Source: Polymyxa betae
Taxonomy: Eukaryota > Endomyxa > Phytomyxea > Plasmodiophorida > Plasmodiophoridae
Reading direction: 5' to 3'
Length of the DNA stretch: 64,000 nt
Assembly (NCBI GenBank): GCA_003693705.1
Contig: RBZT01000409.1
Coordinates: 57,514-121,513 of the forward strand
Each line of letters opens with the position of its first letter. Position 1 is the first letter of the stretch. The notes under the pieces are model-generated. The model was not told the DNA's origin and did not search any database. It was given only the letters and a program-made list of their open reading frames with translations. Below are positions 1-14,389 of the stretch, in pieces. Made by a program: the position numbers and the translations under genes.

Positions 1-3000
1 GGAACAGCACCGTCAAAGAGCGCATCGCTTAACTGTTCTAATTCTGAAGACATGACCACAAGTCCCACTGTCAAAAAGAAATTAGAGATCTAGAATTAGA
101 AGTGTATGGTAAGCTGACCCAGCGCTTTTTGCAAATCGGTTAATGAATGACGTATTATGCCAATGAGACGGTTATAACGAATCAGTTCCTGGCATAGAAC
201 CGTATTCATGCTTTCTTTATAGTTGACGGGGAATCGAATCTGAACTGATTCTAGATCAAACGCCGCTGGGACTTTTAACAGAATATCGCCGGCAATCTCT
301 CCAACAATCTCTTCCTAAATAGCAATTGCTTAATAATCTTCGCTCCCCACTTCTTTCCCAAAACCTTCGATTTCGATCCGGCACTTGCAGATCTTGCTTG
401 TGTCAGCAGAATAGATTTCAATAACACTGTTGTCTCATTTCTGTCTTTTGTGATATCGGCGTTATCGTGCAGGCCGAATACTTCTGGCCTCGCAACGCTG
501 GGAAACGACCGGCAATGTTCAACATAATGTGTATAATTGCTTGATAATTCTGGGACCTGGAATTCACTTGTGTCAGGTTTCTAATCTTACTGTACAGCTT
601 TTCAGACCTGGTAAAGACCTGATTCAGACAAAGGATGGCCTTTAACCAGGATTTCTGCGCCGATACAGTTCATCAGAATCTCAATAAGTGTTCGACGATC
701 CCAATCGTCAGTAACACGCCCACCGTAATTGCACTGCCCGATTAGGTAACGGATAGCCTTATATGGGATTGTTTCTACATCCTCTGCGTGGCTTACAAAC
801 ATGTGAAGCTGACGAACACTGATTCGTAGATCGCTCTCATTAAATTCGTAAGGGATGTTCCAACCCAGAGGACCGAATGACCGTCTTTCCTGAACTAAGG
901 CATGGAAAAAACATAATCCATACAGAAGCGATGCCCTATATAAAGATTGCAGGTTCAATATATGGTCAAGACACTGCAGCCAGAAGGAGAATACATACCA
1001 TTGCGGCTGATGGTTGCAACCGCCAAAGAACTCGGGATCGCAAATCGGATCCCGGCTATATGACGCTAACAAATTCGCTTTCAAACCTTTAGGTGGTTCA
1101 TTCGTCATTTTGACAGCACGTTGCAGAACCGATACTGGGAAGCGATCCGATGGGTATGACGTTAACCATAGACGATAATCTGCATGGGCTCCGGATGCCC
1201 TAAAACCGTTTACTATCCAGCATCAAAATTGACACTCGCTTACGTCGTAGATTCGATAATTCGCTCTAATGTCGGCATCCAAGAGATTGCCAGATGACAA
1301 TTCTGTAGAACGATCCAAGATCCACGAATCTGTCCAGTCTCAATCAAACTAGCTGCCAGCGGTCCCTGTTAACTTTCAGAAATCAACTGTAGTCAGATTG
1401 CTGCTGCCCTTACCTGGCCTTGACCCAACGATATGGATTCCAATCGTGAGCTGAGTCCGAGATCGGCTGCAAACTTTATCAGACTCGATAACGGATCCTA
1501 TGTCAAAGTTTAGGATGTGCAAACGACAAGCAAAAACGGAAACATACAGATCCCGGCGAAAGAACGAACAGAAGCGGTATGGAACTGTCTGCGTCTTTGA
1601 AGGCGGCGGCCAAATCAAAAGGCGGAATTTCGACGAACTTTTGTCCAAGGTGCTCGGCAATGAAGTCGCGAACGGCAGGGACGATCTTATCAGGACGCAA
1701 ACAGCGCAATACAAGCATTTTTTGGAATGAAGTCAAACCTATACATAAGTCAACACGAGAAATTCAGTGAGTACTGAATTGAAGATTACCAGGTTGTAGG
1801 GATCCTGGAAACCGAGTCTGATGAGGCTCAAAGGAGTCAAACACGTGTTTCCAATCGTTAGCATACTCTCGAAAGGTGGATGCAAGCGTAGCGAATTCAG
1901 TAAAAGTAGCAGATAAACGCTGAATCTCAAGCCAGGCTGTGGCTTGCAACCAATCCGGACACGGGTTTGCCAACATCAATAAGTCAGCATCGACTGATAC
2001 GCCGCCTGTACAATCTTTAGCACTGGTCGTAAGTGTCGACCATATTCAAACCTGTAAGCAGCATCCGCCATTGCTCTGGCTGGATTTGGCCACGGGCCTT
2101 TAGAAGATTGGCAGTTAGAAGGAAAGCAAATAACAATTTATCCTTTTCAAAAAGTGATCGGCAGACCGCACCGAACAAAGAAAAAGTGAAATGGTCGTTC
2201 AAGTTCTGAAGGCGTGACTCTAAAACGTTGGATGCCTCTGCGGCCTCAATGGCCTTTTCGTACATATTCAGGAACCAGCTCAAAGAATATTGATACATCG
2301 GATCCACATTTGCAAGATCCGCAATACAGAAGAACAGTACCGAAGAATGAAATGCTACCGGTTTGTAACCCATCCGAGCAGTATCGATCTGCATACTGTT
2401 TTCAACCGACGATGGGCAGCACTGAGCACTTTCTTACTTCTTTCTCAGTCTTATCAGAGATGCGTTGCTTTTCGGCAATATCGTTGGAGATTTGTTTCGA
2501 CGCAGAAAGAACTTGAATTGCGCTTTCGTCATCAAGAATACTTCCCTCAGACGACGACAGAACCTAAACGGAAATTTGTCAGATGGACAATGCAGTGATT
2601 CAGTAAAACTGACCCGCAGAATCTCATCTTCTATGTCTTTTAGATTCTTCTTATTCTCTGCACTTTGTACTATCAGCCGGTTCTTTTCAGCCTGAAGTTC
2701 GGGACGTTCCCTACGATATTCTGCTCAGTATTTACAGAAAAGAACAGCAACTGTAGATAAACCCCATATTAACTTGTAATGGCTGCTCTCAAAATACTAC
2801 TTTGGATGGTCGAAACTAAAACTTACTTCGCAACAACAATTCCAAGAAGCTGGTCCTCGAGACCATCAGGTGTTATCATAAAATTCAGCAAGGTGACTTT
2901 TGTGGAGAGCTCAGGAAGATAATGTGGATTTCGCATCTTCGAAGTGATGTAAAACCTAATTGTAATAAGCTACTGATTTGGTACCGTCAACAAAATTCTT

Positions 3001-6000
3001 CTACCTGAACTGTTCTGAGTATTCGATTTCAGCATCACCCAATTTGATCATCACCAGGCCTCCTTTGCGGTATGTTTGCTGGAGCAGAATGGGTTCCAAG
3101 GTTGGATCCAGTTCTTCGCCGACGTTTTCCAATAGGACTGGGATGCCAAACTGCACCGAGCCTAATCGAACTGTCACAAATCGAATTGCAATGGCCCAAG
3201 GGTTTTACCTTCCAATCGCCTAGCGAAATCAGCATCTGTAAGTTTGATAACGACCAGCTTCTTATCACGCTCTTTATGTTTGATCCAGGCGTTCGCTTGA
3301 CCCTATTTCTCTTAAATTCCAAATCAAAATTCAACTTGGCAATCAACCTGAGGATCGATCATAAGAGGCCATCGTCTTGCTTTTTGAATGATGATAGCAT
3401 TGTCAATAGAGAAGGAGTCATTTGGAAGTCCATCGAGAACCCACTGACGAATATGAACAGGGTCGCCTAATATCTTTTCATTAGCTGAATATCAAAAAAA
3501 GGACAAAAAAAAACCTAAAGCGGAGGCCAGATTAAACCGATCAGCACACTGAAGGGACGAAGCGCGACACATCTGCGCCCACGATTCGATACATTGTGAT
3601 CGATATGCAGCAGTGAATGCTCCCAAATAAGCAATAGCTCCTGACGAAAGAACAATGTCTCCAACTACTTGTTCATATTGACGGCTAAGTTGAGCGGCGG
3701 CCTCGGTCCAACGTTCTTTTTCACCGCCAAGACCACCGATCAGCTGCTGACCGCGAACCAGTTTCTTGCCGCATAAATCCACCTGGGCTTCCAGATCTGA
3801 CTTTTTCAGCTGCATCGATTGCAATTTTTCATTTAAGGCGGCGACCTTGGCTTGAACGCTTGCAAGCTCTGCTTGCTTCGCTAACAGGCCCTTCTCGACC
3901 TCCGAGTACTCCGCCTTGGCATTATCAAGCGCTTCACGCTTCGGACGAATCGTGTTAGCAACCTCATCGTATTGGTACATGGCTCGAACCCATGAGCACA
4001 AACCAAAAGCTGCCTTTGAAGCTTTTTTAACAGAGACTGGATCGAACAGTGGGTCATCAATATAGGTCGCAATCTTCTTGATGGTATCTCGCGGAATGTT
4101 GTCTTTGTCAAATGATGACAGTGTCGCCAATAGCTTAGGATCGCTTAGCAGTTTCTTCTTTGCTGGGTCCCAATAATCTTTGACCATTTTCCCGGTGGCA
4201 TCCGGCGTCCGTGTTGGCGGAATATTCGTCATGACGCAAACTGCCTCCATGACGATCAGAACACCGGCTGGAGGGCTCTTCATTGCCTTCACTTCAACCA
4301 GATCACTTTTTGTTAAAGTGTTGAGGGCGGCTACTGCAGACTCTAAAATCGGCATTGCTTGAGCCAATTCTGCGGCGCATTCGTCAGCGATCGCTTTTGC
4401 AGCGGCTGCTTTCTCGTTCGCGATTGCTTCCTCTTTCTCAACACTAAACTTAATCGCCTGAAAAGTTTGAGCAAGAAGTTCGAGTGACACAGCAGACAGC
4501 AAACCTCGGCATCGGCCGTCTCCTTGTCGACTTGGACGATCATCTCATCGGTTTCTTGGCCCGTTCGAATAAGAACAGGTCGCAGCTCTTCGATTTCCGT
4601 AAGCATAGTCTTGACTTGATCGCCAGTTGTAGCCAATACTTGTAAGCCGCCTTCATATCGGCGTTTAGCAGTCATTATCTGTTTGACTTTCTCGGACAAG
4701 AGAGATTTAAACGACTTAATCAACTCCAGATAAGATCTGAAAGGTGTAAGCACAAGGTTCCAGCTATCAGGTAGCGATAGTTTACGATGGCGTTACGTAG
4801 TAATGTCGACGAAGCTCCTGTTTGAAACGTTTCGCAAGCTCATCGGTGGTCTGATGGAAGTTAACGCATAGAGTTACACAAGCTGCACGAGAAGATTCAG
4901 AGATGTCGACATCAGCGAGAGATTCACGGGCTACTGTTTCTATAATTTTCACACATTAATAGCTGAAGGTTAAGCGTTGATATGTCCATACCAAGCGCGT
5001 TTCTGGGCCATTGTTGCATCCAGTCAATAGTGCAGCAGTTGACAAATGACGGGAACATCCGCAACCGTGTTCGCAGGGCATCTCCAACCGGAGACATGCA
5101 GAGAATCAAGTGCAGATTTTGCCGAACCATATCAACGAAAAGGGACGTCAGTTCAGCAGGAGTCGGTTCAGAATCGCGCCTGCCTCGTTTAAAAACCGGT
5201 AATAGGTTGGTGCAAATTTCTGCTTTTTCATCGGAAGCAAAGAGATTCGGTACCTAAACAGTTAATTATTTGATTTGGACCGTCGAAACATTTCATGAAC
5301 AAACCTCTCCAGAATTTAAAATTGCATTGATATCCTCAAGGAAGACTTCCAATTTGATTTGAGAATCAGTGAATAGAAATACGGTAGGTTCGAGCTTCTC
5401 TCCAGCCATCCGTAGAATCCTTTTCAGATCTTCATGCCATTCACTAATACCATAGCTTTTTGTCATTTCGATCTGGAACAAACGATATCCCGCAACATGG
5501 GCAGCAAGGCGGGTAAGGGACTGCCGCCCAGTTCCACCAACACCGACCAAAAGTCCATGCCCTCCCGGTTGCTTAAGAATACGAGCAATACGAGATATAT
5601 GTTCCAGCGCGTAACGGAACAATACCAAATTGATTGGCGATCCCGAAATCTGATTATATTCCTCGAGGTGCATCATAAAGATTTCACGCATATGCACCAA
5701 ATCAACAACTTCATCGTAGGGTTTTCGTGTGCCTTTCTTCGTCAGGTAATTACCGAACATCAGCGCTCGAATCTATGGCGACTTTCAGATGTGAATCCAC
5801 AGTGAAAATATGATTACAGACCTCATCAACTGTATCAACACGACCATCATTATTGCGATCAAGACGGGAGAGACATGTGTCGAAGTCGACCTGAAGCGTT
5901 TTTGTTGTGGTATTCCGTACCCAATCGAGGAATTTGAAGGCGTCACCATCATCAATCAGACGATCGGCGAAGACGCGGTGAACTTCGTGAATCCATAGAC

Positions 6001-9000
6001 GTATCATCGCAAATTTATCATTGATTTCATCTGGGTGAGACATGCATAAACCTCGAATGACACCAGCAAAATCACGCAAGTTGAACGTGTAATGTGAGCG
6101 AGCTGGAGTGGGCAGAAGTTCAGCGGTTGCTGTTTGAAATAGGATTCGAGTTGAATCAACAAGGCGTCGGCAAAGAGCGGTCACTTCAGCGGTGAAGCCT
6201 TTGCCAAGATGCCAACCGAGAATAGTCTGAAAGATGGTCGTCAGACTATCATTGTCGAACGGAGTCATAGCCAGCTGCACAAAGTGTCGCGAAAGGCGCG
6301 GCGTGATCGCATGTCGGCCACCGCCAGCAGGACCCATGGCGCAGAGCAGTGATGTTTCTTGGATGTTTCTGAAAGTGGCATCTTTGACATCATACCAGCC
6401 ACCATGGTCCAGCCATTGACGAAGCAGCTCTAATGCTGGTTGGGCACCGAACGTTTCAGGTTTCGGCATATTTAAATCGTCAACAAAAACAATGCCAGTT
6501 CTATTCCCAGCTGGGCCGAACACGCCCTTACGTTTGCGTTCCATCTTGCTGTCGATGATTTCACGAGTCTGAGCAGCAGATGTTTGTGCCGAAAATGTGA
6601 GCAAAATTGGGGTGAAAGAGTCACGGCTCAAGCCAAGTAGAGTCCCAGAAATATAAGCAGTCTTGCCTGTCCCAGTGGGTCCAACAAACATTCCTGGAAT
6701 GCGGTGGCGTACGAGTAGTTTTGTCAAAGAAGAATAGCGGACCGAATCGATTGTGGGAACAATGATTTCTTGAATACGTGCATTCGAATCTATTGTGAAA
6801 CTTGACGATGTTAACCAGGAGGTCCAAGATGAGTTCACCCAGGTATAGTCATATACCAACCCCTTATCGGGAATCTTTGCCTGTAAATAACATTAGGACC
6901 CATGAATGAAACAGGAGAGTATCATACCGAAAGTTTCATGTCAGTAATCAAGTCGCGAACTAAGTCGCTCAACTGCTGCCGACCATCGAAATCAACGGTC
7001 CCACCCAACGACCAGATTAAGGAGAAAATGAACAGCGCCTCGCTATCTTTTGTGCTAACAGGTTCAGGGGCATCGGTCAGCATGGCTTGGTAGAGCTTAA
7101 AAAAGCTAGCGACGAGATTCATGTCGCTGCTAGGACTATATTCGGTGCATTTACGTCTCACAAGCTGTGAAAACAATATAACAAAAACCGCCACTTAAGA
7201 GAGATGACGCACCTCCAGACAGGACGGAACGAATCGCTTGAAAAGCACTTCAAAGGAACCAGAGTTGAAACTCGCCATGGCAGACATCGCCGCCAGCCAT
7301 GATTCGAGAAGCAACTTGGTCCCTATTGCCGACGATTCCATATAGACCATCCCACATCGCGACACTGTTGCTGGAGACGCTACAGCCAAATCGGCCACCT
7401 ATAGGCGATTTTAACTGCAATTCTTCCAGCAATGAACAAATTTGCCTCAAAGATCATGTTCATATCCGAAGACATTTGGATAATTTCTCCCGACATCAGA
7501 CACAACTTCTTATTATCATCCAAAACAGTATTCATGTTCTCGATCCAAAGCGTATCAACCGGACCATCGAAGACCACCTAAAACGCGTCAGCATAGCAAT
7601 GTTGCCTGTTGTACGAGATAATACCCATTTGCGATGACCCGATTCGGATGCAGCGAGGCGCCGGAAATGAATTGATAGAACACCATCATTCCATTCGTGC
7701 GATACAGGGTCAAACTGACCGTAAATTTCATTCAAAGTTATTGATTTTGGGTTGATTGTAACAACATCGACTGGGGAGCCAAGGACGACACCCAGCGATG
7801 CTGAAAGTGCACGGACAGCTGATGTTTTTCCAGAAATGGGACCACCGACAAGCATGAGCCCATGGCGAACTAAAATCATTTCATGCAGCTGTAAAATTTT
7901 TGTTAAGACCGCCGGAACGGGGCGCAATCCCAGCTGATCCAGAGATGATTCAATAGCACCAACTAGTTGACGATGATCAGGTGATAAAAGCTGTACTCCA
8001 GGGAACAGGTCGCCAACAATACCAAGGAACAGGCCGATATCATGAGTCAGGAATTTGGGGAGATTCACATCAGTGATTGATCGAAGCATCAAACAGCTCT
8101 CATCAGCCTCAGGTGCAGCACGTTTAAGATTGCCTGCCGCCGTCAGAACCGCTTTCACTGCTCTCATACCATAATCGTAATGGTCTTGTGATGATAATTG
8201 CTCGGAACAGAGTTTGAATGTGGCGACGATCTTACGGGCAAGGGAACGGGCTTCAAGAAACCCGAACGAATACAGAGTGATTTCAGCAATCATTTCATAG
8301 TTAGGTACCATCATCGCAACGGTTCGGAATAAGGCTTTTAAGTTGTCGGGAAGCTCAGAGCGACCTGCATAACCTGGATTCATCGTGATAAACACATTAC
8401 AGGTTGGGCGTAACCGCAGCTCAGTTCCTTCAAAACGGAAATGATCTACATGAGCAGCAACAGCTCGCTGAATAGAAAGTACTTGTTGGGCGACGACCGA
8501 AAGCACTTCAAGGTCGATTCGATTGAACTCATCAAAACACGCCCAGGCTCCACTAGAAGCCAAGCCTTTGAAGAACTTGGACATTGCCAGATAGTCCAAA
8601 CCGTCGGAGCAGTTAAACACAACACATTGAATGGCGATGGCTTTGGCTAAATCTTTGACAGTTTCGGTTTTTCCAGTACCTGCAGGGCCCTCAGGTGCTC
8701 CTCCAAGGTTGAATTGGATTGCACCCATTAATGTTCGATAGCATCGATCCGTCAGCGGGGTGATAACGAGTCTGTCGGAGTTACCAAGATATTCATAACC
8801 ATATTGAACTTCAGCGTTGACAATTCGAACTTTAACGGTGCCGTCATGCCAGTAGTAGCGTAATTGTGACTGCCACTCAAAGTCACCGATGGCAGGGACC
8901 TGGGCGTCGATTAGGGCCTGTACGGTATCGCGGGCATGAACGTCAACAACAACTAAGGCGCCTAGCGTGCGTCGCTGCAACTTGGTGAGAGGACCTCGAA

Positions 9001-12000
9001 CAAGACCCACAATCTCAGTTAGAGCCGCATTCGATTCAGTAAGGAAGGTCGGCAAAGTGCCAGCTTCAATATGCTTCTCAACGTTTCGTGTCCAGAAAAT
9101 CTGCGACCCAGCTAGTACGACTTGGCCGGGCCAGTTCAAAACCCAATTGGAGCGTGATTCTGCTACATATGCTGTCAATGATGCCTGCAGACAGGACTTG
9201 ACAGAAGCGAACATGAGCGTCTCGACGTCACTCAGCCAACGTTCAACGGAGCCATTGCTATCTTTAGCGTTCATAGATGTATTCAATGCCAGACGCTCAT
9301 CTAAAAATACTTTCAGTCGAATTACTTCAATTCAGTTATCGTACCTTCAGAAGAGAGCAGAGCTGTGATCTCCATATTCTCCTGGAACTCTAGTCTGGCG
9401 ACGCCTTCAAAACACTTTTTCAAGTGAGGCTGGACGCGGGTTGGGTCTTTAGTTTCGGATAAAATTTCCAGCAGCTCATCATTGGATAAAAAGAAGAATC
9501 TGTTTTGCAAAGTTAGAATCGTTGAGCATACTCTATAACCGAGACTTGACCTCGGGAAGAAAAGGCGCTTCGTCTCAAGATACTGATTCAAACCCTTTTG
9601 AATCTTATCAAGCATAGCTCGGCTGTTTTCTAATGTTTGCAGTAAACCTGGAATAGCAGAGACTGATCGAACTTGGGGTGAGGTAACCACCTCGGCCATA
9701 ACTGTACGCCAGGAACTATCGACCTGCTTGAACATTTGCCCTTCCTCTGGCATCTGTTTCATGATGTCATCTGAAGAGAATATCGGCTCCAAATAGAGCC
9801 ATGTAGTCTGCACTTGAGTCCAGTTATCAATAACATCTTGCATTGCGGTCAGCCAGCGCTCCCAATCACTGATTGCTTCTGCAAATGGCTTGGCAAATGA
9901 TGATCCTTTCATTGTTTGCGTTTTAACAATATGGTCGTCAAGCAGAGTTTGAATATCTTCAAGCCCGGTGCCAGCTAAAACATGGGTGCCAGTATCACGA
10001 TAAGGAGTGGTGCTGAACTCGACAGTGTTCCATTCCTTCTTCATGGCATCAACTGATTTCTCAATAGAGTATTCTTTCGAAGCCGAATCCGAAATTGTAG
10101 TCAGTTGATCAACCCATTTAACCAAGCCCATATCAACGAATCGTGTCAGACTTGTGTGATCATCAGGGCGAAGGTCGAACCCAACAGTTTCGGAGATAGC
10201 CGTCCAGTGCCTTGGTCGCATTCCTGGGTTGCAGAGGATCTCGATTAGCGGTTGATGAACCTTAAACTGGTCCAATGCGGTCTGCAGACGACATCAGCAT
10301 GATGAAATGACAATATGGAATTAAGAGGTCGATTGAATAATATTGAATGATACCAACTTGGTAATGTTTAGAATGCTCTAATAAGAAAGAAGTTTTTAAA
10401 ACAGAATGGATACAGCTCAAAAGTCAATTGGCCAAAAACAATATGTCAGACCTTAATATTGATGGCAACGGATCCGGCCGCCACCGTCAGCTGCCGCGAT
10501 AGCTTCATCGACATTCTCCACATTGAATCGCATTTGGCTTTAACCTGTAGACGTCAGTGAAGAAGCAACAATGACAAAGACTGGCATTACCTGTTCTGCA
10601 TTGAGAGTAAAAACGGGTCCATCAATCCAGTTTGTATGATGCTGGCGGAATTCCTGAACCAAAGCCCAGAGTTCTTCAAATGGCACGAGTTTCGATTTGC
10701 ATTCGTCCAACTGGGAGAATTCGCTAATCGGAATTCCAAGTAGTTCATCTTGTTCTTGGATACGTCGCCCTTCATCGCCTAATGACATTTGGGTTCAGAT
10801 GATGAACGCTTGTTTGCTGATATGTGCCTACTAGCAGCAACCAGGTTCTCTTTCAAGTTTCGGATAATCGTGTTAAATTCAGCCTCGCGTTTAACGTCCG
10901 TAAATTCGGCGAGATCGGCAATCTGCGCCGAATACGAATCAAGAAGCTTGGCGAATTTGTCTTTCCGGGCCTCGAACTGCCCTTCCATCTTGCGCCGCTC
11001 ATTCATTAGCTTGTATTTAAGATTAAACGAGGCCATCATGATGATTCGACTAGTTTACCTGCATGTCGGCTTCGCTGATAATGGCGTCAATTTTTTTGAC
11101 CCAGGAGAACGCCGATCCAGCATGGTTTAGGACTTCATCATTGACGAGATGATCGCAATCGAATAGGAACCGCAGCTCATCGGCCGAGTTCGCACAATCG
11201 CTCAGTAACCGCTTTAATGTCGTCTGCTTAAAGTTGTTTGAATACCGGACTAGTTCCACCAATTCCTGGCAACGGATTTCACTTCATTTTCTAAAAAGAT
11301 AACTAAGGTCTCACCTTGCTACTGGTCGGTTTCTTCAAAAGCACTGCCGAGACGGATTTGAATTCATCACAAATTACGACATTATGCTCAATGTTTCGAG
11401 AAGCCATGTAGGACAATATCTGTGGCAGGTCTCAGAGACAGATTTATGCCAGTATTTGCAAACCTGTTTGGAGAGATCCGTTGCTTTGCCAATCAGCATC
11501 TCGTTCACTTTACTACTGTCCAAAGAAATCATTCCACATCGAATCATATCTCGACTCTTCGATGTCAAGTCGGTAGCTAGAGCTCGAAAAGCCTCGATTC
11601 TGCAAGTTGTTAGTGAATAAGGATTGCAGACCCATGACAGTACCGGTCGCGAAATTCGTTCAGAGTTCTTGGCTGTGTCACCCAGTCCGCCAGGCGCTGT
11701 GATTCGTCCAGTAGGTAAGCGTGTTCGTCGTACAGGCTCACAATCGCTTGGGCGGACGCCGACGACTGCCGGAAGACGCGAATGATATCGTCACGCTGGG
11801 CCGAAATACGATCGTCATCGACTTTTAGGGCCATCGTCTTTGGATTGTCAAGCAATGGATAAAGCTTTGTCTCAACTCTTGGAAGGGCGTCAAAGCCATT
11901 CAGGATTGCGTCTAGGACCCGAGCGACCGCCGATTCAACTTCATTGGGCAGTACCTAAATGGTCTTGTTGAATAGGCGAGAATGGCACCACATGCACTCT

Positions 12001-13108
12001 GCACCTGCAGTTGGATTTTGCGACGCTGAACCACGAGACGAACCGCAAAGATTGGAGACATGCCGGGCTCGGGTCGTTCGTCCTGAATGATGTTGAGGAC
12101 AGAGGCGACCTGGTCGGGGGAGAAGGCGACGTCGTTTGCGTGGCGAAATCGAGTTAGAAACTGATGAAGTTGTCTGACACTCTGCTCCACAACTCCACGA
12201 AGCAGATTTGTCATGAGGGTCGCCAGCGATTCGAACAGATCGTCGTCTTTAGCGTCGGTGCGACCACGAAGGATATCTTCGACTTCCTTCATCTGCAAGA
12301 AATCAGACCGGAGCAACAGCCAGTATGAGCCGCCGACCCAATCGTTGGAGAAGTGGGCGATCTGGTCTCTTAAATGTGATTTCTGACGAGCTTCGAAGTC
12401 CTGTATTGAGATCGGTAGCTGTAAATCATTTGGCGTCCAAACGAGAGAGAAAGATTCATGACGGCGCCATGATTGCAGAATGGCAAGTGCAGCTGGATTC
12501 ACTGCAACATTGTTAGCAACATGTAGAATGCTATCAATCCTGCCATACTTGTATGGAGATGGGTGTCGAGATAGACCCAGGCTTGCTGGATTGAAGAACC
12601 CCATTCGATTGGGGGCGACGGCAGCGAGCGACATGAGCCCCAATCTGGGACAGGTCGCTCCGCCCCGGAACGAATCTTAAGACGAATGCACTCTTCAGGA
12701 TCACTAGAAAGACGTTAGGGTTAGGGTATTAATATCAGTCAATGATAATGACCGCAAGACATAGTCTACTATAGCTCGACGTACACTCAGATGATAGTCA
12801 GATCCTACTTCTGATAGCATATTGCGTATTAACATCTGAATAGAGGTGAACAGGTTTGATTCAGAGTCTACGGCGGCGCCGACCTCAACTTGGCCGGGCT
12901 TAACGGCGCCCAGATTTAGCTTCAATAGCCGTAGGATGTTCTGGATCCATTCGTCTCGGATCGGTGCAATATGGTTCTGATCAACGCCATGATGAATGTA
13001 GTACTGAGATGGATATGGATGTCATTAACTCGCCATTGATTGAAAGTGATACCAGACATTGTAACGCTGTCGTAATTGTTGTTCATCATCGCTGCCTGAT
13101 TCCGCCAT
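1..13108 (-). CDS. DNAH7: Axonemal inner-arm dynein heavy chain, DNAH7-like (C-terminus beyond left edge)
   Basis: Motor subunit of a single-headed inner dynein arm, an ATP-driven microtubule motor that bends the flagellum. Read leftwards I see the tail and linker, then four P-loop modules: AAA1 GPAGTGKT (8667-8690), AAA2 GGPISGKT (about 7825-7850), AAA3 GPTGTGKT (about 6662-6685) and AAA4 GVGGTGRQ (about 5518-5545). The stalk and microtubule-binding domain follow at about 3490-4750, AAA5-6 after that, and the family motif [20 protein letters not shown] near 850. An EF-hand loop ([12 protein letters not shown], about 5828-5863) sits after AAA3; an EF-hand is a known trait of the DNAH7 group. 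The start at 13108 is chosen because a phase-0 54-nt intron joins a 17-residue first exon to the conserved YYIHHG block. Many introns of about 50 nt interrupt the gene. The last ~200 residues lie outside the window. Family certain; DNAH7 rather than DNAH3/12 is likely. Confidence 0.93.
5828..5863 (-). other. EF-hand calcium-binding loop inside dynein heavy chain
   Basis: Twelve-residue loop [12 protein letters not shown]. It has acidic or Asn ligands at positions 1, 3 and 5, Gly at 6, a hydrophobic residue at 8, and Asp instead of the usual Glu at 12. It lies after AAA3, and human DNAH7 is known to carry an EF-hand. It suggests direct calcium modulation of this motor (inference). Asp at position 12 often favours magnesium or weakens calcium selectivity. 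Confidence 0.7.
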
Positions 13109-14294
13109 GATGGATTCGAACGCCGGTGTCTTTTTCGATTCTACACCCGATGAATTCAACAGCAATCGCACCACTCTGTTTGAACTCGCTTTGAACGACC
13201 ACAAGCGTGCCTGTTAACCACGATTCAGTCTTGGTGAGGAGAGACGGCAGAACCACAACTTCGGGTGTGTAATATGAAGCAATTCTGGCGGAGAGCGATA
13301 ACGAGGAATGCCCCGACGAGAATGTCGCCGCTCGCGTGCGGCTGAAAGCATCTAGCACCGGCGGGTACAGATTCTAGATTGGGTTACTTCAAGCCATTAC
13401 CAACATCAAGAGCTCACTCGTTGATGTTCGGGTAGATCACGTAGACGGGGAGGTGATGGACATCTTCCGACCAGAACAACCTTATTAGTCGGCGATAAAG
13501 CCCTACGCCCCAATCGCGTTGACAGATCGCCATGACCGAGGAATCTCATTCCACTGCGCTCAGTATCATCATCGTGATCTTGTATTGGAACGCTTCCGAG
13601 ATTGTTCAAGACCCATGATAACCCCTCTATTGCAACCATCAGCTGTAAACAGGTTGAGATTGTGCAGTTGACCTCGAGGTTTCGTTCCGATATATGAATA
13701 TCGGGCCCGCTTCTGTCGGTGTTGAATGGCCGCGAGCGATTTCCGATTGTCTTCGGCGTCGTTTCGCAGCCCGTCCTGATCAGGGCGCACATGAAGAACC
13801 ATGGCAACGCGACGATCTTCGGCAACCAAAGTGGCAAATCCAAATTCGATGAGACACTGAGAGCGATTGGCAATTATCTCGCCAAGACGCTGAATTAAAT
13901 GCTGAACGGCCAGCTTCAATCGTTCGCGCTCGAGTCCCGGGGCGTATTTCGCCAAAGCCGACGTATACATTTTGACGACGGTGCTCGCATCGGTATCGCG
14001 AGCGACATTGTTCGTCTCCAGACCGAATTTATCTATGAACGACTGGAAAAAGGCGAACTGCGGCGGAGCGCCTGGTGTCTGGTTCATGACGCCAATCGGC
14101 GACATAATGAACGAATTGCCCAGCTCGAAATGGCGCTGTGCCCATCGCTGTACTGCCGTCCATGCCTCGGCGTAAGATTTGGAATTAATCAGGTTGGTGA
14201 GACGTAATGCTCCTCGTCCCGTCGTGATATAACGCCCAACGCAATCTTGGACCAGCGATTCGGCCGTCAGGATTGGGGCCGATGACGACGACAT
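13086..14294 (-). CDS. CCDC81-like protein with HU-type domains
   Basis: The first ~190 residues resemble the paired HU-like domains of CCDC81, a centrosome and cilium-associated protein. A helical block with IMSPIGVM is followed by a second domain reading RLGEIIANRSQCLIEFGFA and then MVLH. I chose ATG 14294, 96 bp after the stop of the upstream same-strand coiled-coil gene. A likely 64-nt intron near 13.6 kb and a 44-nt phase-0 intron near 13.4 kb carry the frame into an exon beginning NLYPPVLDAFSRT. The stop at 13086 lies inside the first exon of the dynein gene. Function by family: centrosomal or ciliary, poorly defined. The domain call is by eye and the first intron is uncertain. Confidence 0.55.
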
Positions 14295-14389
14295 GGCCGC
14301 CCAAAGAGCCAGTATGACTCGCAGCCCAGTACCGACAATGATTTCGGGTGTTTATTAATTGTGTTGCAATGAGATGTCCCTGGTGATGT

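Noticed and set aside
12715-12726. TTAGGGTTAGGG as a telomere or chromosome end
   Set aside because: Only two units, and they lie wholly inside a 49-nt dynein intron. The flanks are normal genes.
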